From Pelagibacteraceae bacterium AG-461-B04 (GTDB lineage: Bacteria; Pseudomonadota; Alphaproteobacteria; Pelagibacterales; AG-422-B15), in NCBI GenBank assembly GCA_003211835.1, contig QCRN01000005.1, positions 1-64,000 on the forward strand: DNA of 64,000 nucleotides, given 5' to 3'. The position numbers and the translations under genes are program-made. The notes under the pieces are model-generated. The model did no database searches. It was not told where the DNA came from and saw nothing but the letters and a program-made list of their open reading frames with translations. Shown one piece after another: positions 15,661 to 23,648 of this stretch; positions within the stretch are counted from its first letter, which is position 1; the number at the start of each line of letters is the position of its first letter.

Positions 15661-16404
15661 ATGATTACTCAAGAAAATACAGCAATTATTATACCTGCAA
15701 GACTTCAAGCTAGGAGACTTCCAAACAAACCTTTGCTTGAAATCAATGGCAAGCCAATGATCCAACACGTTTGGGAAAAAGCTGTTTTATCCCAACTCGG
15801 TGAGGTTCTTGTTGCCACGGATAGTGAAGATATAAAAAATTTAATTGAAGGCTTGGGGGGCAATGCATGTATGACATCAACAAAACATACATCTGGTACT
15901 GATCGAATATTTGAGGCCTTAAATAAAATTGATCTTGATCAAAGAATTGAATTTATAATTAATTTACAAGGTGATCTTCCTACAATCAATACAGAGGCCC
16001 TGAGTACTGTACTCAGTCTAATTGAAGACGATAGCTCTGAGATAGGCACGTTAGCTTGTATGTTTAAAAATAAGTCTGAAATAAGGAAAAACCAAGTTGT
16101 TAAAGCCTATTGTGACTATAAAGAAAATGAAATCTCTACTCTGGGTCTAGACTTCACAAGGAAAAGCGATAGTTACGATCATAACAAATTATATCATCAC
16201 ATTGGAATCTATTCTTTTAGAAAAGAGTCTCTTAAAAAGTTTGTTTCTTTATCTCAAACTGAAAGAGAAAAAAATGAAAAACTTGAACAATTAAGAGCCT
16301 TAGATAATGACATGAAAATAAAAGTTGGTTTAATTGACTTTTTGCCTTTGGGAGTGGATACTCCTGAGGATTTAGAGGAAATTAAAGAAATCTTAAAGAA
16401 ATGA
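15661..16404 (+). CDS. kdsB: CMP-KDO synthetase (3-deoxy-manno-octulosonate cytidylyltransferase)
   Basis: A 247-residue nucleotidyltransferase. The N-terminus has IIPARLQARRLPNKPLLEI, the cytidylyl-transferase signature of KdsB, followed by GKPMIQHVWEKA, VATDSEDI and INLQGDLPTI, a conserved Q-G-D metal-binding turn, and ending LGVDTPEDLEE. The enzyme activates KDO with CTP for lipid A/LPS core assembly, showing the cell has an LPS outer membrane. Its last codons overlap pheA by 4 bp (ATGA), so the two are co-translated. The expected kds/lpx partners are not in the window. Confidence 0.95.
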   Translation: MITQENTAIIIPARLQARRLPNKPLLEINGKPMIQHVWEKAVLSQLGEVLVATDSEDIKNLIEGLGGNACMTSTKHTSGTDRIFEALNKIDLDQRIEFIINLQGDLPTINTEALSTVLSLIEDDSSEIGTLACMFKNKSEIRKNQVVKAYCDYKENEISTLGLDFTRKSDSYDHNKLYHHIGIYSFRKESLKKFVSLSQTEREKNEKLEQLRALDNDMKIKVGLIDFLPLGVDTPEDLEEIKEILKK

Positions 16405-17234
16405 AAAAAATATCTTACCAGGGAGAACTAGGCGCTTATTCACATTTAGCATGTAAAGAAGCAATGACAGATTATGAATCTGTTCCCTGCAGAACATTTG
16501 AAGCAGCGTTAAATTGTGTAAGAGAAGAGAAAGCAGATTTAGCGATGATACCTGTTGAAAACACTGTCGCTGGTCGAGTTGCTGACATTCATTACTTATT
16601 AGGAGATTATGATCTTAAAATTTATGCTGAACATTTTCAGGAAGTCAAGCATCAGCTACTTGCAAAAAAAGGAACTACCATTGATGAGATAAAATTTGTA
16701 AGAAGTCACTCAATGGCTATTGGTCAATGTCAATCAGCAATTCAAAGATTAAATCTTACCCCCATTGTAATGGCTGATACTGCTGGGTCTGCTAAATATA
16801 TAAGTGAAATAGGTACAAATGAGGACTCTGCGATTGCCTCCCACTTAGCTGCAGAAATTTATGGATTAGAGATTTTAAAGTCAGATATTCAAGATATGAA
16901 ACACAACACAACACGATTTCTTATTATGTCAAAAGGCGCACAGCAGGAAAGAGACGAAAAATTGTCATATTTAACAAGCTGTATTTTTGAAGTTCGAAGT
17001 GTGCCATCGGCATTATATAAAGCTCTTGGAGGCTTTGCGACCAATGGCGTTAATCTAACGAAGCTCGAGAGCTTTATAGTCGATGGTGATTTTAATAAAG
17101 CACAGTTTTACATTGACCTTGATGGCCATGTTGATGACTCTTCTGTTAAAGGAGCTCTTGATGAACTATCATTTTACACAGAAAAACTTCAGGTTCTTGG
17201 CGTTTATCCAAAACATTCTTATAGGAACCAATAG
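16401..17234 (+). CDS. pheA: Prephenate dehydratase with ACT domain
   Basis: The 277-residue protein has a two-lobe prephenate-dehydratase domain (ISYQGELGAYSH at the start; PVENTVAGRVADIHYLL; HNTTRFLIMSK, where the Thr-Arg-Phe motif is essential) and a C-terminal ACT domain (SALYKALGGFATNGVNLTKLES). It turns prephenate into phenylpyruvate for phenylalanine synthesis. There is no N-terminal chorismate mutase, the usual alphaproteobacterial layout. The ACT regulatory segment reads ESFIVDGD where most have E-S-R-P, so feedback by phenylalanine may differ. It overlaps kdsB by 4 bp. Confidence 0.95.
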   Translation: MKKISYQGELGAYSHLACKEAMTDYESVPCRTFEAALNCVREEKADLAMIPVENTVAGRVADIHYLLGDYDLKIYAEHFQEVKHQLLAKKGTTIDEIKFVRSHSMAIGQCQSAIQRLNLTPIVMADTAGSAKYISEIGTNEDSAIASHLAAEIYGLEILKSDIQDMKHNTTRFLIMSKGAQQERDEKLSYLTSCIFEVRSVPSALYKALGGFATNGVNLTKLESFIVDGDFNKAQFYIDLDGHVDDSSVKGALDELSFYTEKLQVLGVYPKHSYRNQ

Positions 17235-17235
17235 T

Positions 17236-18171
17236 TTATTTATTGTGTAACCATTCAACAATAAGTTGATGCGCTACAGCCATAGCGGGAGGTATCCAAA
17301 TTCTATCTGGGCTTTTGCCAACAAAAATTCGATTTATATCCTCACGCGATAACCACACAGCATGTTCAATCTCATCTTCATCGAGATTAGTTTTATCATC
17401 ATCCACATTTGAAAAACAGCCAATCATTAACTGAGAAGAAAAAGGCCATGGCTGTGTAAACTTATATTCAACACTATTTACATCAAGACCCACTTCTTCT
17501 TTCACTTCCCTTACAACTGCGTCTTCAATAGTTTCTCCTGGTTCAAGAAAGCCCGCGAGGGCAGAGTACATTCTTGGAGGAAAAATTTTCTGACGCCCTA
17601 AAAGACATTTTTCATTAAAAATGGGTAGCATGATAACAACAGGATCCACGCGAGGAAATAACTCAGTTTTACATTTATCACAAACCTTTTTAGATCCTGC
17701 ATCAACTGTTCTGAGCTTTGAATTTTCACACCGACTACAAAAAATATTAACAGCATTCCATTCAACCATTGATTTGGCTTGGGCAAGAATTCCTGTATCT
17801 TCAGGGGATAGACTTTGGGCTATAGATCTTAAATCGATAAATTTACACCCAATGGAGATTTCAATATCAAAATGACTACGCTCCTTAGTAATGTCGATAG
17901 CATAATACTTTATGTTTTTCATTTCACCGAGAAAGATAATTTGACACGCTTTAATGTGTTTCTTAACCGATTCGAACTTAGACAAATATATTTCGGGTTT
18001 ACTACCTGGTTCTTTGCTTACTTGAATGAGAGGTTTGCCTGAATCAAAAATAATATATCTTGCAGCAGAGCTGCTCATTGAGGTTTTTTGCCACTCTTCA
18101 TCACTTCTTATGCTAGACATTCTGTTCAGAGGATTATTTGCAAATACAATTTTACTCATGATTTTATTCAT
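17236..18171 (-). CDS. nudC: NAD(H)-decapping/NADH pyrophosphatase NudC
   Basis: At 311 residues it has the NudC layout: a weakly conserved N domain, a four-cysteine zinc ribbon (CSRCEN...CDKC), then a Nudix domain with box GFLEPGETIEDAVVREVKEE and the C-terminal IWIPPAMAVAHQLI, matching the SQPWPFPxS-type array (seen as TQPWPFSSQLM). NudC cleaves NADH to AMP and NMNH and removes NAD caps from RNA. ATG codons at residues 1 and 5 are both usable. It is convergent with pheA and divergent from the SRP RNA gene. Confidence 0.95.
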   Translation of the reverse strand: MNKIMSKIVFANNPLNRMSSIRSDEEWQKTSMSSSAARYIIFDSGKPLIQVSKEPGSKPEIYLSKFESVKKHIKACQIIFLGEMKNIKYYAIDITKERSHFDIEISIGCKFIDLRSIAQSLSPEDTGILAQAKSMVEWNAVNIFCSRCENSKLRTVDAGSKKVCDKCKTELFPRVDPVVIMLPIFNEKCLLGRQKIFPPRMYSALAGFLEPGETIEDAVVREVKEEVGLDVNSVEYKFTQPWPFSSQLMIGCFSNVDDDKTNLDEDEIEHAVWLSREDINRIFVGKSPDRIWIPPAMAVAHQLIVEWLHNK

Positions 18172-18200
18172 TTAATAAACAACATTTAATGATCGTATGC

Positions 18201-18206
18201 TACAAT
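18201..18206 (+). promoter_or_regulatory. -10 element of the SRP RNA gene
   Basis: TACAAT ends 4 bp before the first paired base of the SRP RNA, which places initiation at or next to the RNA's 5' end. The corresponding -35 region is poor. The location makes this a believable start signal even so. Confidence 0.45.
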
Positions 18207-18210
18207 ATTT

Positions 18211-18302
18211 TGGGAGATTGAGTAGACAAGTTATTCGCCAATCCGGTCAGGTCTGAAAAGAAGCAGCCGCAACGATGATATTTGGGTTACTTTAATCTCC
18301 CA
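18211..18302 (+). ncRNA. ffs: Small SRP RNA (4.5S)
   Basis: The core motif GGTCAGGTCT-GAAA-AGAAGCAGCC (18245-18268) is the domain IV hairpin that binds Ffh, here with a GAAA tetraloop (18255-18258) closed by T-A rather than the common GGAA closed by C-G. The ends TGGGAGATT (18211-18219) and AATCTCCCA (18294-18302) pair perfectly over nine bases, defining a 92-nt molecule. SRP RNA with Ffh brings nascent membrane proteins to FtsY. It directly precedes dnaX, an arrangement common in alphaproteobacteria. Confidence 0.95.
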
Positions 18303-18317
18303 CAGTATTAATATTGA

Positions 18318-19592
18318 ATGATGTCAGAGCAAAAAAACTTACCAATCCCTCTAAAATATCGACCATTAAAGTTTAGTGAACTTATTGGTCAGAATCTTAT
18401 GTCTCAAACAATTCAAAAAGCAATTGAGACAGACCGCATTGCTAATGCTTATTTGCTTACAGGGGTGAGGGGCGTTGGGAAAACAACAACAGCGAGGATT
18501 ATTGCTAAATCACTAAATTGTTTGAATATAGACTCTAATGGTGAAAAAGAGCCGTGCGGTATTTGTGAAAATTGTATTGCTATTACTGAGTCAAGAAGTG
18601 TTGATGTATATGAAATGGATGCAGCGTCACGAACGGGTATTGCTGACATAAGAGAATTGATTGAAGGCGTCCAATACTCACCTGTATCTTCCAAGTATAA
18701 AGTTTATATTGTTGATGAAGTTCATATGTTATCTACAGCAGCTTTTAATGGATTACTTAAAACCTTAGAAGAGCCACCACCGCATGTAAAATTTATTTTT
18801 GCGACGACTGAGGTGAGAAAGATTCCAACAACAATCTTATCTAGATGTCAAAGATACGATCTTAAACGAGTTGAGCCTGAAGATTTAGTTTCTTTCCTAA
18901 AGAAAATTTGCGATATGGAAGGTGTACAATTTGACCAGGGCTCATTAAAAATTATTGCACGTGCAGCTGACGGCTCAGTTAGAGATGGATTATCAATTTT
19001 AGATCAATCAATTACATTTTCTGATAAAGAGTTAACAGAAAGCAAAGTAAAAGAAATGATAGGATTAAACGATCCAACAGAAATAATCGATTTTATAAAA
19101 TTATTGACTTCAGGTGAAACGGTCAAGTGTATTGAAATGATTAATTCTTTTTATGATAATGGAGCTGATCCATCTGTAATTGTTCGTGATTTAATTTCAT
19201 CCATTCATGACATATCCATGGTAAAAATAAATGCTGATCAAGGCGTAAAAAATTCACTGACTGAAGCGGAGTATAAAGAAGTTAATGAAATTGCAGATAA
19301 TGTTGACTTACCAACGCTCTCAATGTTTTGGCAAATGCTCAATAAAGGACTAGGTGAAGTATCGGACTCATTTTCTCCAATTTCTGCGCTCGAAATGCTG
19401 ATAATTAGAATTATTTATTTAAATGATATTCCAAAACCCGATCAGCTGATAGGTAATTTAAACAATTTGGTTGAAAATCAGGCCAATAACGTAGAAAGTA
19501 TAAAAGTTAAAGAAGTCAAAGAAATGGATCCAAAACTAAAGGAAATTGTTGACTTTTTCCCTGGTACAAAAGTGGAGAATTTAGAAGAATAG
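18318..19592 (+). CDS. dnaX: DNA polymerase III clamp-loader subunit DnaX (short form)
   Basis: The AAA+ ATPase has Walker A GVRGVGKTT (residues 49-57), a zinc knuckle (Cys68, Cys80, Cys83, Cys86), Walker B IVDEVH (131-136) and sensor/SRC segment SRCQRYDLKR. At 424 residues it is much shorter than tau proteins (about 550-640): it keeps domains I-III to about residue 370, then a 50-residue tail ending VDFFPGTKVENLEE, which recalls the final FPG motif of full-length DnaX. The tau domains that bind helicase and polymerase alpha are thus mostly missing. ATG-ATG at the start gives two possible initiations. First gene of dnaX-ybaB-recR. Confidence 0.95.
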   Translation: MMSEQKNLPIPLKYRPLKFSELIGQNLMSQTIQKAIETDRIANAYLLTGVRGVGKTTTARIIAKSLNCLNIDSNGEKEPCGICENCIAITESRSVDVYEMDAASRTGIADIRELIEGVQYSPVSSKYKVYIVDEVHMLSTAAFNGLLKTLEEPPPHVKFIFATTEVRKIPTTILSRCQRYDLKRVEPEDLVSFLKKICDMEGVQFDQGSLKIIARAADGSVRDGLSILDQSITFSDKELTESKVKEMIGLNDPTEIIDFIKLLTSGETVKCIEMINSFYDNGADPSVIVRDLISSIHDISMVKINADQGVKNSLTEAEYKEVNEIADNVDLPTLSMFWQMLNKGLGEVSDSFSPISALEMLIIRIIYLNDIPKPDQLIGNLNNLVENQANNVESIKVKEVKEMDPKLKEIVDFFPGTKVENLEE

Positions 19593-19596
19593 TAGC

Positions 19597-19920
19597 ATGA
19601 ACAATTTTAACAATATGATCAAGCAAGCCCAAGAGCTGCAACAGAAAATGGCAGATGCGCAACAGAAAGTTGAGACACTTGAGGCAGAAGGTGTTGCTGG
19701 TGGTGGAATTGTAAAGGTTACAATTAATGGAAAGAATAATGTAACCTCAATTAATATCGATGACAGTGTCATTGATAAAAATGAAAAAGAAATATTAGAA
19801 GATCTTATTATGGCAGCATTTAATGATGCTAAAGAAAAAATACAAAAAAAGATAGCCGATGAAATGAGTTCAATTACTGGAGGATTAAAACTTCCCCCAG
19901 GAATGAAATTGCCTTTTTAA
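19597..19920 (+). CDS. ybaB: YbaB/EbfC family nucleoid-associated protein
   Basis: A 107-residue YbaB/EbfC protein. It begins NNFNNMIKQAQELQQKM, an N-terminal coiled helix, followed by the beta sheet VKVTINGKNNVTSINID and the C-terminal helix with AFNDAKEKIQKKIADEM and GGLKLPPGMKLPF, which is the family tail. Dimers bind DNA and coat the nucleoid. It follows dnaX by 4 bp and precedes recR by 1 bp, the conserved order. Confidence 0.95.
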   Translation: MNNFNNMIKQAQELQQKMADAQQKVETLEAEGVAGGGIVKVTINGKNNVTSINIDDSVIDKNEKEILEDLIMAAFNDAKEKIQKKIADEMSSITGGLKLPPGMKLPF

Positions 19921-19921
19921 A

Positions 19922-20527
19922 ATGCGATCTCGATCCTCGAATCCAGAAATTGATAAACTGATATTATTAATAAGTAAGTTGCCTGGCTTTGGTCCAAAGT
20001 CAGCAAGTAGAGCAGCCTTACATCTTTTAAAAAAAAAGGAACAATTAATGATACCTTTGGCAGAAGCACTTCTATCTTCCAGTGAAAAAATTATTACTTG
20101 TGAAGTTTGTGGAAATATCGATTTGCATAGTCCTTGCAGTATTTGTAATGATGAGAAACGGTCAAAAAAACAAATTTGCGTAGTGGAGAATATTGCTGAC
20201 TTATGGGCACTAGAAAAAGCAGAAGTGTTTAACGGAATGTATCATATTCTTGGGGGTAATTTATCTGCAATAAATAGTGTAGGGCCTGAGGATCTTAATC
20301 TAAAAAAATTAATCGATAGGGTGAGCGGCGATGAAGTGGAAGAGGTAATATTAGCTCTTAGTGCAACTGTAGATGGCCAAACTACTGCACATTATGTTGC
20401 AGATACTTTGTCTCAAAAAAATATAGTTGTAAGCCGTTTAGGGCATGGCGTTCCAGTAGGCGGAGAACTCGATTACATGGACGAAGGCACTATCGCAGCA
20501 GCCTTGAGCGCTCGCCAGAAAATATAG
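19922..20527 (+). CDS. recR: Recombination mediator RecR
   Basis: The 201-residue RecR has the N-terminal helix-hairpin-helix (LPGFGPKSASRAALH), a four-cysteine zinc finger (Cys60, Cys63, Cys72, Cys75), a Toprim domain starting ICVVENIADLWALEK and the conserved ALSATVDGQTTAHY and Walker-like C-terminus ending DEGTIAAALSAR. It forms ring-shaped tetramers that, with RecO, load RecA onto single-strand DNA gaps. It is last in the dnaX-ybaB-recR set and is followed by a terminator hairpin. Confidence 0.97.
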   Translation: MRSRSSNPEIDKLILLISKLPGFGPKSASRAALHLLKKKEQLMIPLAEALLSSSEKIITCEVCGNIDLHSPCSICNDEKRSKKQICVVENIADLWALEKAEVFNGMYHILGGNLSAINSVGPEDLNLKKLIDRVSGDEVEEVILALSATVDGQTTAHYVADTLSQKNIVVSRLGHGVPVGGELDYMDEGTIAAALSARQKI

Positions 20528-20530
20528 TTG

Positions 20531-20554
20531 TGACTGTTTTTCAGTCATTTTTCT
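20531..20554 (+). terminator. Intrinsic terminator after recR
   Basis: TGACTG (20531-20536) and CAGTCA (20542-20547) form a 6-bp stem with a T5 loop, followed by TTTTTCT. It lies 4 bp after the recR stop and separates the dnaX operon from def. Confidence 0.7.
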
Positions 20555-20562
20555 ATTCAATC

Positions 20563-20591
20563 TTGACCTCGTAACTAAGTTAGCCTATCTA
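20563..20591 (+). promoter_or_regulatory. Promoter for def, probably giving a leaderless mRNA
   Basis: TTGACC (20563-20568) and TATCTA (20586-20591) are 17 bp apart, an ideal housekeeping spacing. The -10 ends 6 bp before the A of the def start codon at 20598, so transcription would start at or next to the ATG. There is no room for a Shine-Dalgarno. Confidence 0.6.
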
Positions 20592-20597
20592 AGTTTT

Positions 20598-21134
20598 ATG
20601 GCTATAAAGAAAATTCTTACTGCTCCAGATCCTTTTTTAAAGCAGGTATCAACACCAGTGAAGGAAGTAACAAAAGATATCCAATTATTAATGGATGACA
20701 TGCTTGATACTATGTACGACGCTCCTGGTATTGGTTTAGCTGCTGTACAAATAGGAGTTCCTTTGAGAGTAATAGTGATGGATATCAGCTGGAGAAATGA
20801 AGACGGTAAGAAAGAACCTTATTTTTTTGTCAATCCTGAAATCAAAGTAAAGACAAAGAATATGTCAACATACGAAGAAGGTTGTCTCTCAGTCCCTGAT
20901 CAGTATGCTGAAATTGATCGGCCTGAAGAATGTGAGGTAAGCTACTTAGATTACAATGGAAAAAAAGCAACATTGCACGCAGAAGGACTGCTCGCTACTT
21001 GTATCCAACATGAAATGGATCATCTTGAAGGCATTCTATTTATTGATTATTTATCAAATTTGAAAAAAAATATGATTGTAAAAAAATTAATCAAATCAAA
21101 AAAACAATCAAATAAAGAGCGCATCGTCGCTTAA
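20598..21134 (+). CDS. def: Peptide deformylase
   Basis: A 178-residue deformylase with all three motifs: GIGLAAVQIG (44-53), EGCLSVP (94-100) with metal ligand Cys96, and QHEMDH (137-142) with ligands His138 and His142 and catalytic Glu139. It removes N-formyl groups from new proteins. The C-terminal tail KKLIKSKKQSNKERIVA is basic. It leads the def-fmt-truA group and is preceded by a strong promoter placed so close that its mRNA may have no leader. Confidence 0.97.
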   Translation: MAIKKILTAPDPFLKQVSTPVKEVTKDIQLLMDDMLDTMYDAPGIGLAAVQIGVPLRVIVMDISWRNEDGKKEPYFFVNPEIKVKTKNMSTYEEGCLSVPDQYAEIDRPEECEVSYLDYNGKKATLHAEGLLATCIQHEMDHLEGILFIDYLSNLKKNMIVKKLIKSKKQSNKERIVA

Positions 21135-21139
21135 TCAAA

Positions 21140-22060
21140 ATGACTAATTTTCGAATTCTTTTTATGGGTACGGCCCCTTTTTCTATACCCACCCTAAAAA
21201 AAATTATTACAAGTGGATACAAGCTCAAAGGTGTATACACATCACCGTCTAAAAAAGCTAATCGTGGAATGCAAATTTCAAAGTCACCAGTAGCATTGTA
21301 TGCGGAAGAGAATAATTTAGAGCTTTATTCACCTAAAGAATTACGTTCTCCAAAAGAGATTAAATTTATCAAAGATATGAACCTTGATTTCATAGTTGTT
21401 ATTGCCTATGGCCTCATACTACCTGAAGAGATTCTTAATCTTCCAAAATTTGGGTGCTATAATCTCCATGCCTCGATATTGCCACGATGGAGAGGGGCAG
21501 CACCGATTCAAAGATCCATGATTGAGGGAGATGAAATGACTGGGGTGACCATTATGAAAATGAATAAAGGATTAGATACCGGAGATATTGTTTCACAAGA
21601 CAAAATCAAAATTAATATTTCAGAGAGTTATACAGAATTGGAAACAAAGCTTTCATTAATGGGAGCTGATTTATTTGAAAAATTTTTCAAAGACTCTTTA
21701 TTCAAAAATATAATGCAGAAGCAAGACGATACTCTTTCTTGTTATGCAGAAAAAATATCTAAGAAAGAAACTAAGATAGATTGGAAAGAGGATGCCTTAA
21801 AAATAGTAAGACGAATAAATGCATACAATCCTAATCCAGGCGCTTGGTTTATGTGGAAAAATAAAAGAGTAAAAATATTAAAGGCAATCGAGGTTGATAT
21901 TGGTGCTGAACCTGGAAAAGTAATTTATGATGATTTTACTATTGGTTGCGGAAATAAATCAATTAGACCATTAATTTTAAAGGTAGAAGGCAAACAAAGT
22001 TGCGGCATAGAAGAATTTTTACTAGGCAATAAAATATCAGTAGGCTCAATAATTGAATGA
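21140..22060 (+). CDS. fmt: Methionyl-tRNA formyltransferase
   Basis: The 306-residue protein has the formyl-transferase N domain (FRILFMGTAPFSIPTL; NLHASILPRWRGAAPIQR at 109-125, holding the catalytic Asn-x-His; GLDTGDIV) and the C-terminal tRNA-binding domain. It puts the formyl group on initiator Met-tRNA, complementing the upstream deformylase. It lies 5 bp after def and overlaps truA by 4 bp, so the three are co-expressed. Confidence 0.97.
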   Translation: MTNFRILFMGTAPFSIPTLKKIITSGYKLKGVYTSPSKKANRGMQISKSPVALYAEENNLELYSPKELRSPKEIKFIKDMNLDFIVVIAYGLILPEEILNLPKFGCYNLHASILPRWRGAAPIQRSMIEGDEMTGVTIMKMNKGLDTGDIVSQDKIKINISESYTELETKLSLMGADLFEKFFKDSLFKNIMQKQDDTLSCYAEKISKKETKIDWKEDALKIVRRINAYNPNPGAWFMWKNKRVKILKAIEVDIGAEPGKVIYDDFTIGCGNKSIRPLILKVEGKQSCGIEEFLLGNKISVGSIIE

Positions 22061-22797
22061 AGAGATATAAAATTAAAATCGAATATGATGGTACTCCTTT
22101 TATCGGCTGGCAAAGGCAAGACAATGGGCAATCGATACAAGGAGCAATAGAAGACTCGATTAAAAATATATTTGACGAAACAGTAACCATTTTTGGAGCT
22201 GGAAGAACAGATGCTGGTGTTCATGCCATGGGGCAAGTAGCACATTTTGATATCAATAACAAAGAGCTAGAACCGTTTGTAATTAAAAATGCGCTAAATG
22301 ATCATCTTCGCCCTTTTCCAATAGCTATCTTAGAAGTCGATGAAGTTGATAATAAATTTCATGCCCGTTTCAATGCACGTCAAAGAAAATATTTATATCG
22401 AATAGTTAATCGCAAATCCCCCTTAACAATTGAAAAGGGTAGAGCATGGCATGTGCATAAAGAGATAGATATAGACCTTATGAGGAAATGCATATCATCA
22501 ATTGAAGGCAAACATGATTTTACAACGTTTCGTTCTGCTCATTGCCAGTCAGACAGCCCTATAAAGACAATTGATAGCCTTCAAATTACAAAATCAGAAG
22601 AAAATATTTATTTTGGATTTTCTGCAAAATCATTCTTACAACATCAAGTAAGGTCAATTGTAGGAAGTCTTAAATTGGTCGGTGAACAAAGCTGGTCGGT
22701 AAGTGATTTTCATGATGCTCTCAATTCTAAGGAAAGATCTAAATGTGGTGCAGTTGCCCCCGCAGATGGCTTGTATTTTATGGAGGTAAAATATTAG
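22057..22797 (+). CDS. truA: tRNA pseudouridine synthase A
   Basis: A 246-residue TruA with catalytic Asp52 in AGRTDAGVHA and the family segments GTPFIGWQRQ, RKYLYRI and FLQHQVRSIVGSL. It isomerises U38-40 in tRNA anticodon arms. The start overlaps the fmt stop (ATGA). A convergent terminator-like hairpin follows its stop. Confidence 0.97.
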   Translation: MKRYKIKIEYDGTPFIGWQRQDNGQSIQGAIEDSIKNIFDETVTIFGAGRTDAGVHAMGQVAHFDINNKELEPFVIKNALNDHLRPFPIAILEVDEVDNKFHARFNARQRKYLYRIVNRKSPLTIEKGRAWHVHKEIDIDLMRKCISSIEGKHDFTTFRSAHCQSDSPIKTIDSLQITKSEENIYFGFSAKSFLQHQVRSIVGSLKLVGEQSWSVSDFHDALNSKERSKCGAVAPADGLYFMEVKY

Positions 22798-22800
22798 ATT

Positions 22801-22824
22801 TAAGAGGCCTGAATTGGCCTCTTA
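22801..22824. terminator. Bidirectional terminator-like hairpin between truA and the transglutaminase gene
   Basis: TAAGAGGCC (22801-22809) and GGCCTCTTA (22816-22824) form a perfect 9-bp stem with a 6-nt loop. It fills the 28-bp gap between convergent genes, so it can end transcripts from both sides. The T tract is short (AATTATT on one side, AATCTAAT on the other). Confidence 0.65.
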
Positions 22825-22825
22825 A

Positions 22826-23647
22826 TTATTGGGGGGAATTCTCAATTGTCTGAACACTTATTTCTAAGTTTTCATTGCTATTTCCATAATAAACACCTCT
22901 GATTGGAGCAGCAAAACTCGCGTCAAGTCCACAAGAAACTCTGATGTATCTCTCATCTGGGGAGCAGCGATTTGTAGGATCAAATCCAACCCAACCAAGA
23001 TTTTTTATATAAACTTCAGCCCAGGCATGAGTTGCTTGAAACTCAGAGTCATTTTCGTTTTTATGCATATAGCCACTTACATACCTTGAAGGCAAACCAA
23101 TTGATTTAGCTGCAGAGATCATGATGTGAGCCTGGTCTTGACACACTCCTTTTTTTTGTTCCATGGCCATTGCAGCAGTGGTTTGTGTATTTGTCGTATA
23201 TGGAACATAATCAATTTTCTCAGAAACAAGTCCGAGAATGTTATGTGCCATTTTTAAAATTTCGTCATCGCTACAACTCTTTCTTGCCTCTAAGCCAAGT
23301 TCATAAATCTCTTTATTAGGCTGGGTAAGTCTTGTATTTCTCATGTAAACTAAAGGATTAATCTTATCATTCATGCTTTTGTAAATGCCATCAGTATTAA
23401 ATGTCTCTACAGTTCCTTTCACAAGAAAGTAAACATTAGTTTCTTTCTCTTCACTTTTAAAATTAACTACATTATTTCCTTCCGCGTCTCTAAAGATATC
23501 ACCACCCTTCTTTTCATTTCTTGTAACTTCCCAATCAATGATTTTTAAACCATTGTATGAAGAGGGTATAAGTTTAGTGGTTTGAATTAATCCCAAAAGA
23601 TTATCATCATAGTGGTAATTTGTTGAATGATTAACAGTGAGGTGCAT
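22826..23647 (-). CDS. Transglutaminase-like cysteine peptidase family protein
   Basis: The 273-residue protein has the transglutaminase-like triad: Cys in KKGVCQDQAHIM, His in QATHAWAEVY and Asp in WVGFDPTNR. The N-terminal HLTVNHSTNYHYDDNL matches the bacterial transglutaminase N domain. It lies at the end of the ATP-grasp / alpha-E / transglutaminase trio, with 1-5 bp gaps. In this widely conserved set the protein is thought to cut or rearrange a peptide-like product made by the ATP-grasp ligase. The actual product is unknown; there is no signal peptide, so it acts in the cytosol. Confidence 0.9.
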   Translation of the reverse strand: MHLTVNHSTNYHYDDNLLGLIQTTKLIPSSYNGLKIIDWEVTRNEKKGGDIFRDAEGNNVVNFKSEEKETNVYFLVKGTVETFNTDGIYKSMNDKINPLVYMRNTRLTQPNKEIYELGLEARKSCSDDEILKMAHNILGLVSEKIDYVPYTTNTQTTAAMAMEQKKGVCQDQAHIMISAAKSIGLPSRYVSGYMHKNENDSEFQATHAWAEVYIKNLGWVGFDPTNRCSPDERYIRVSCGLDASFAAPIRGVYYGNSNENLEISVQTIENSPQ

Positions 23648-23648
23648 A

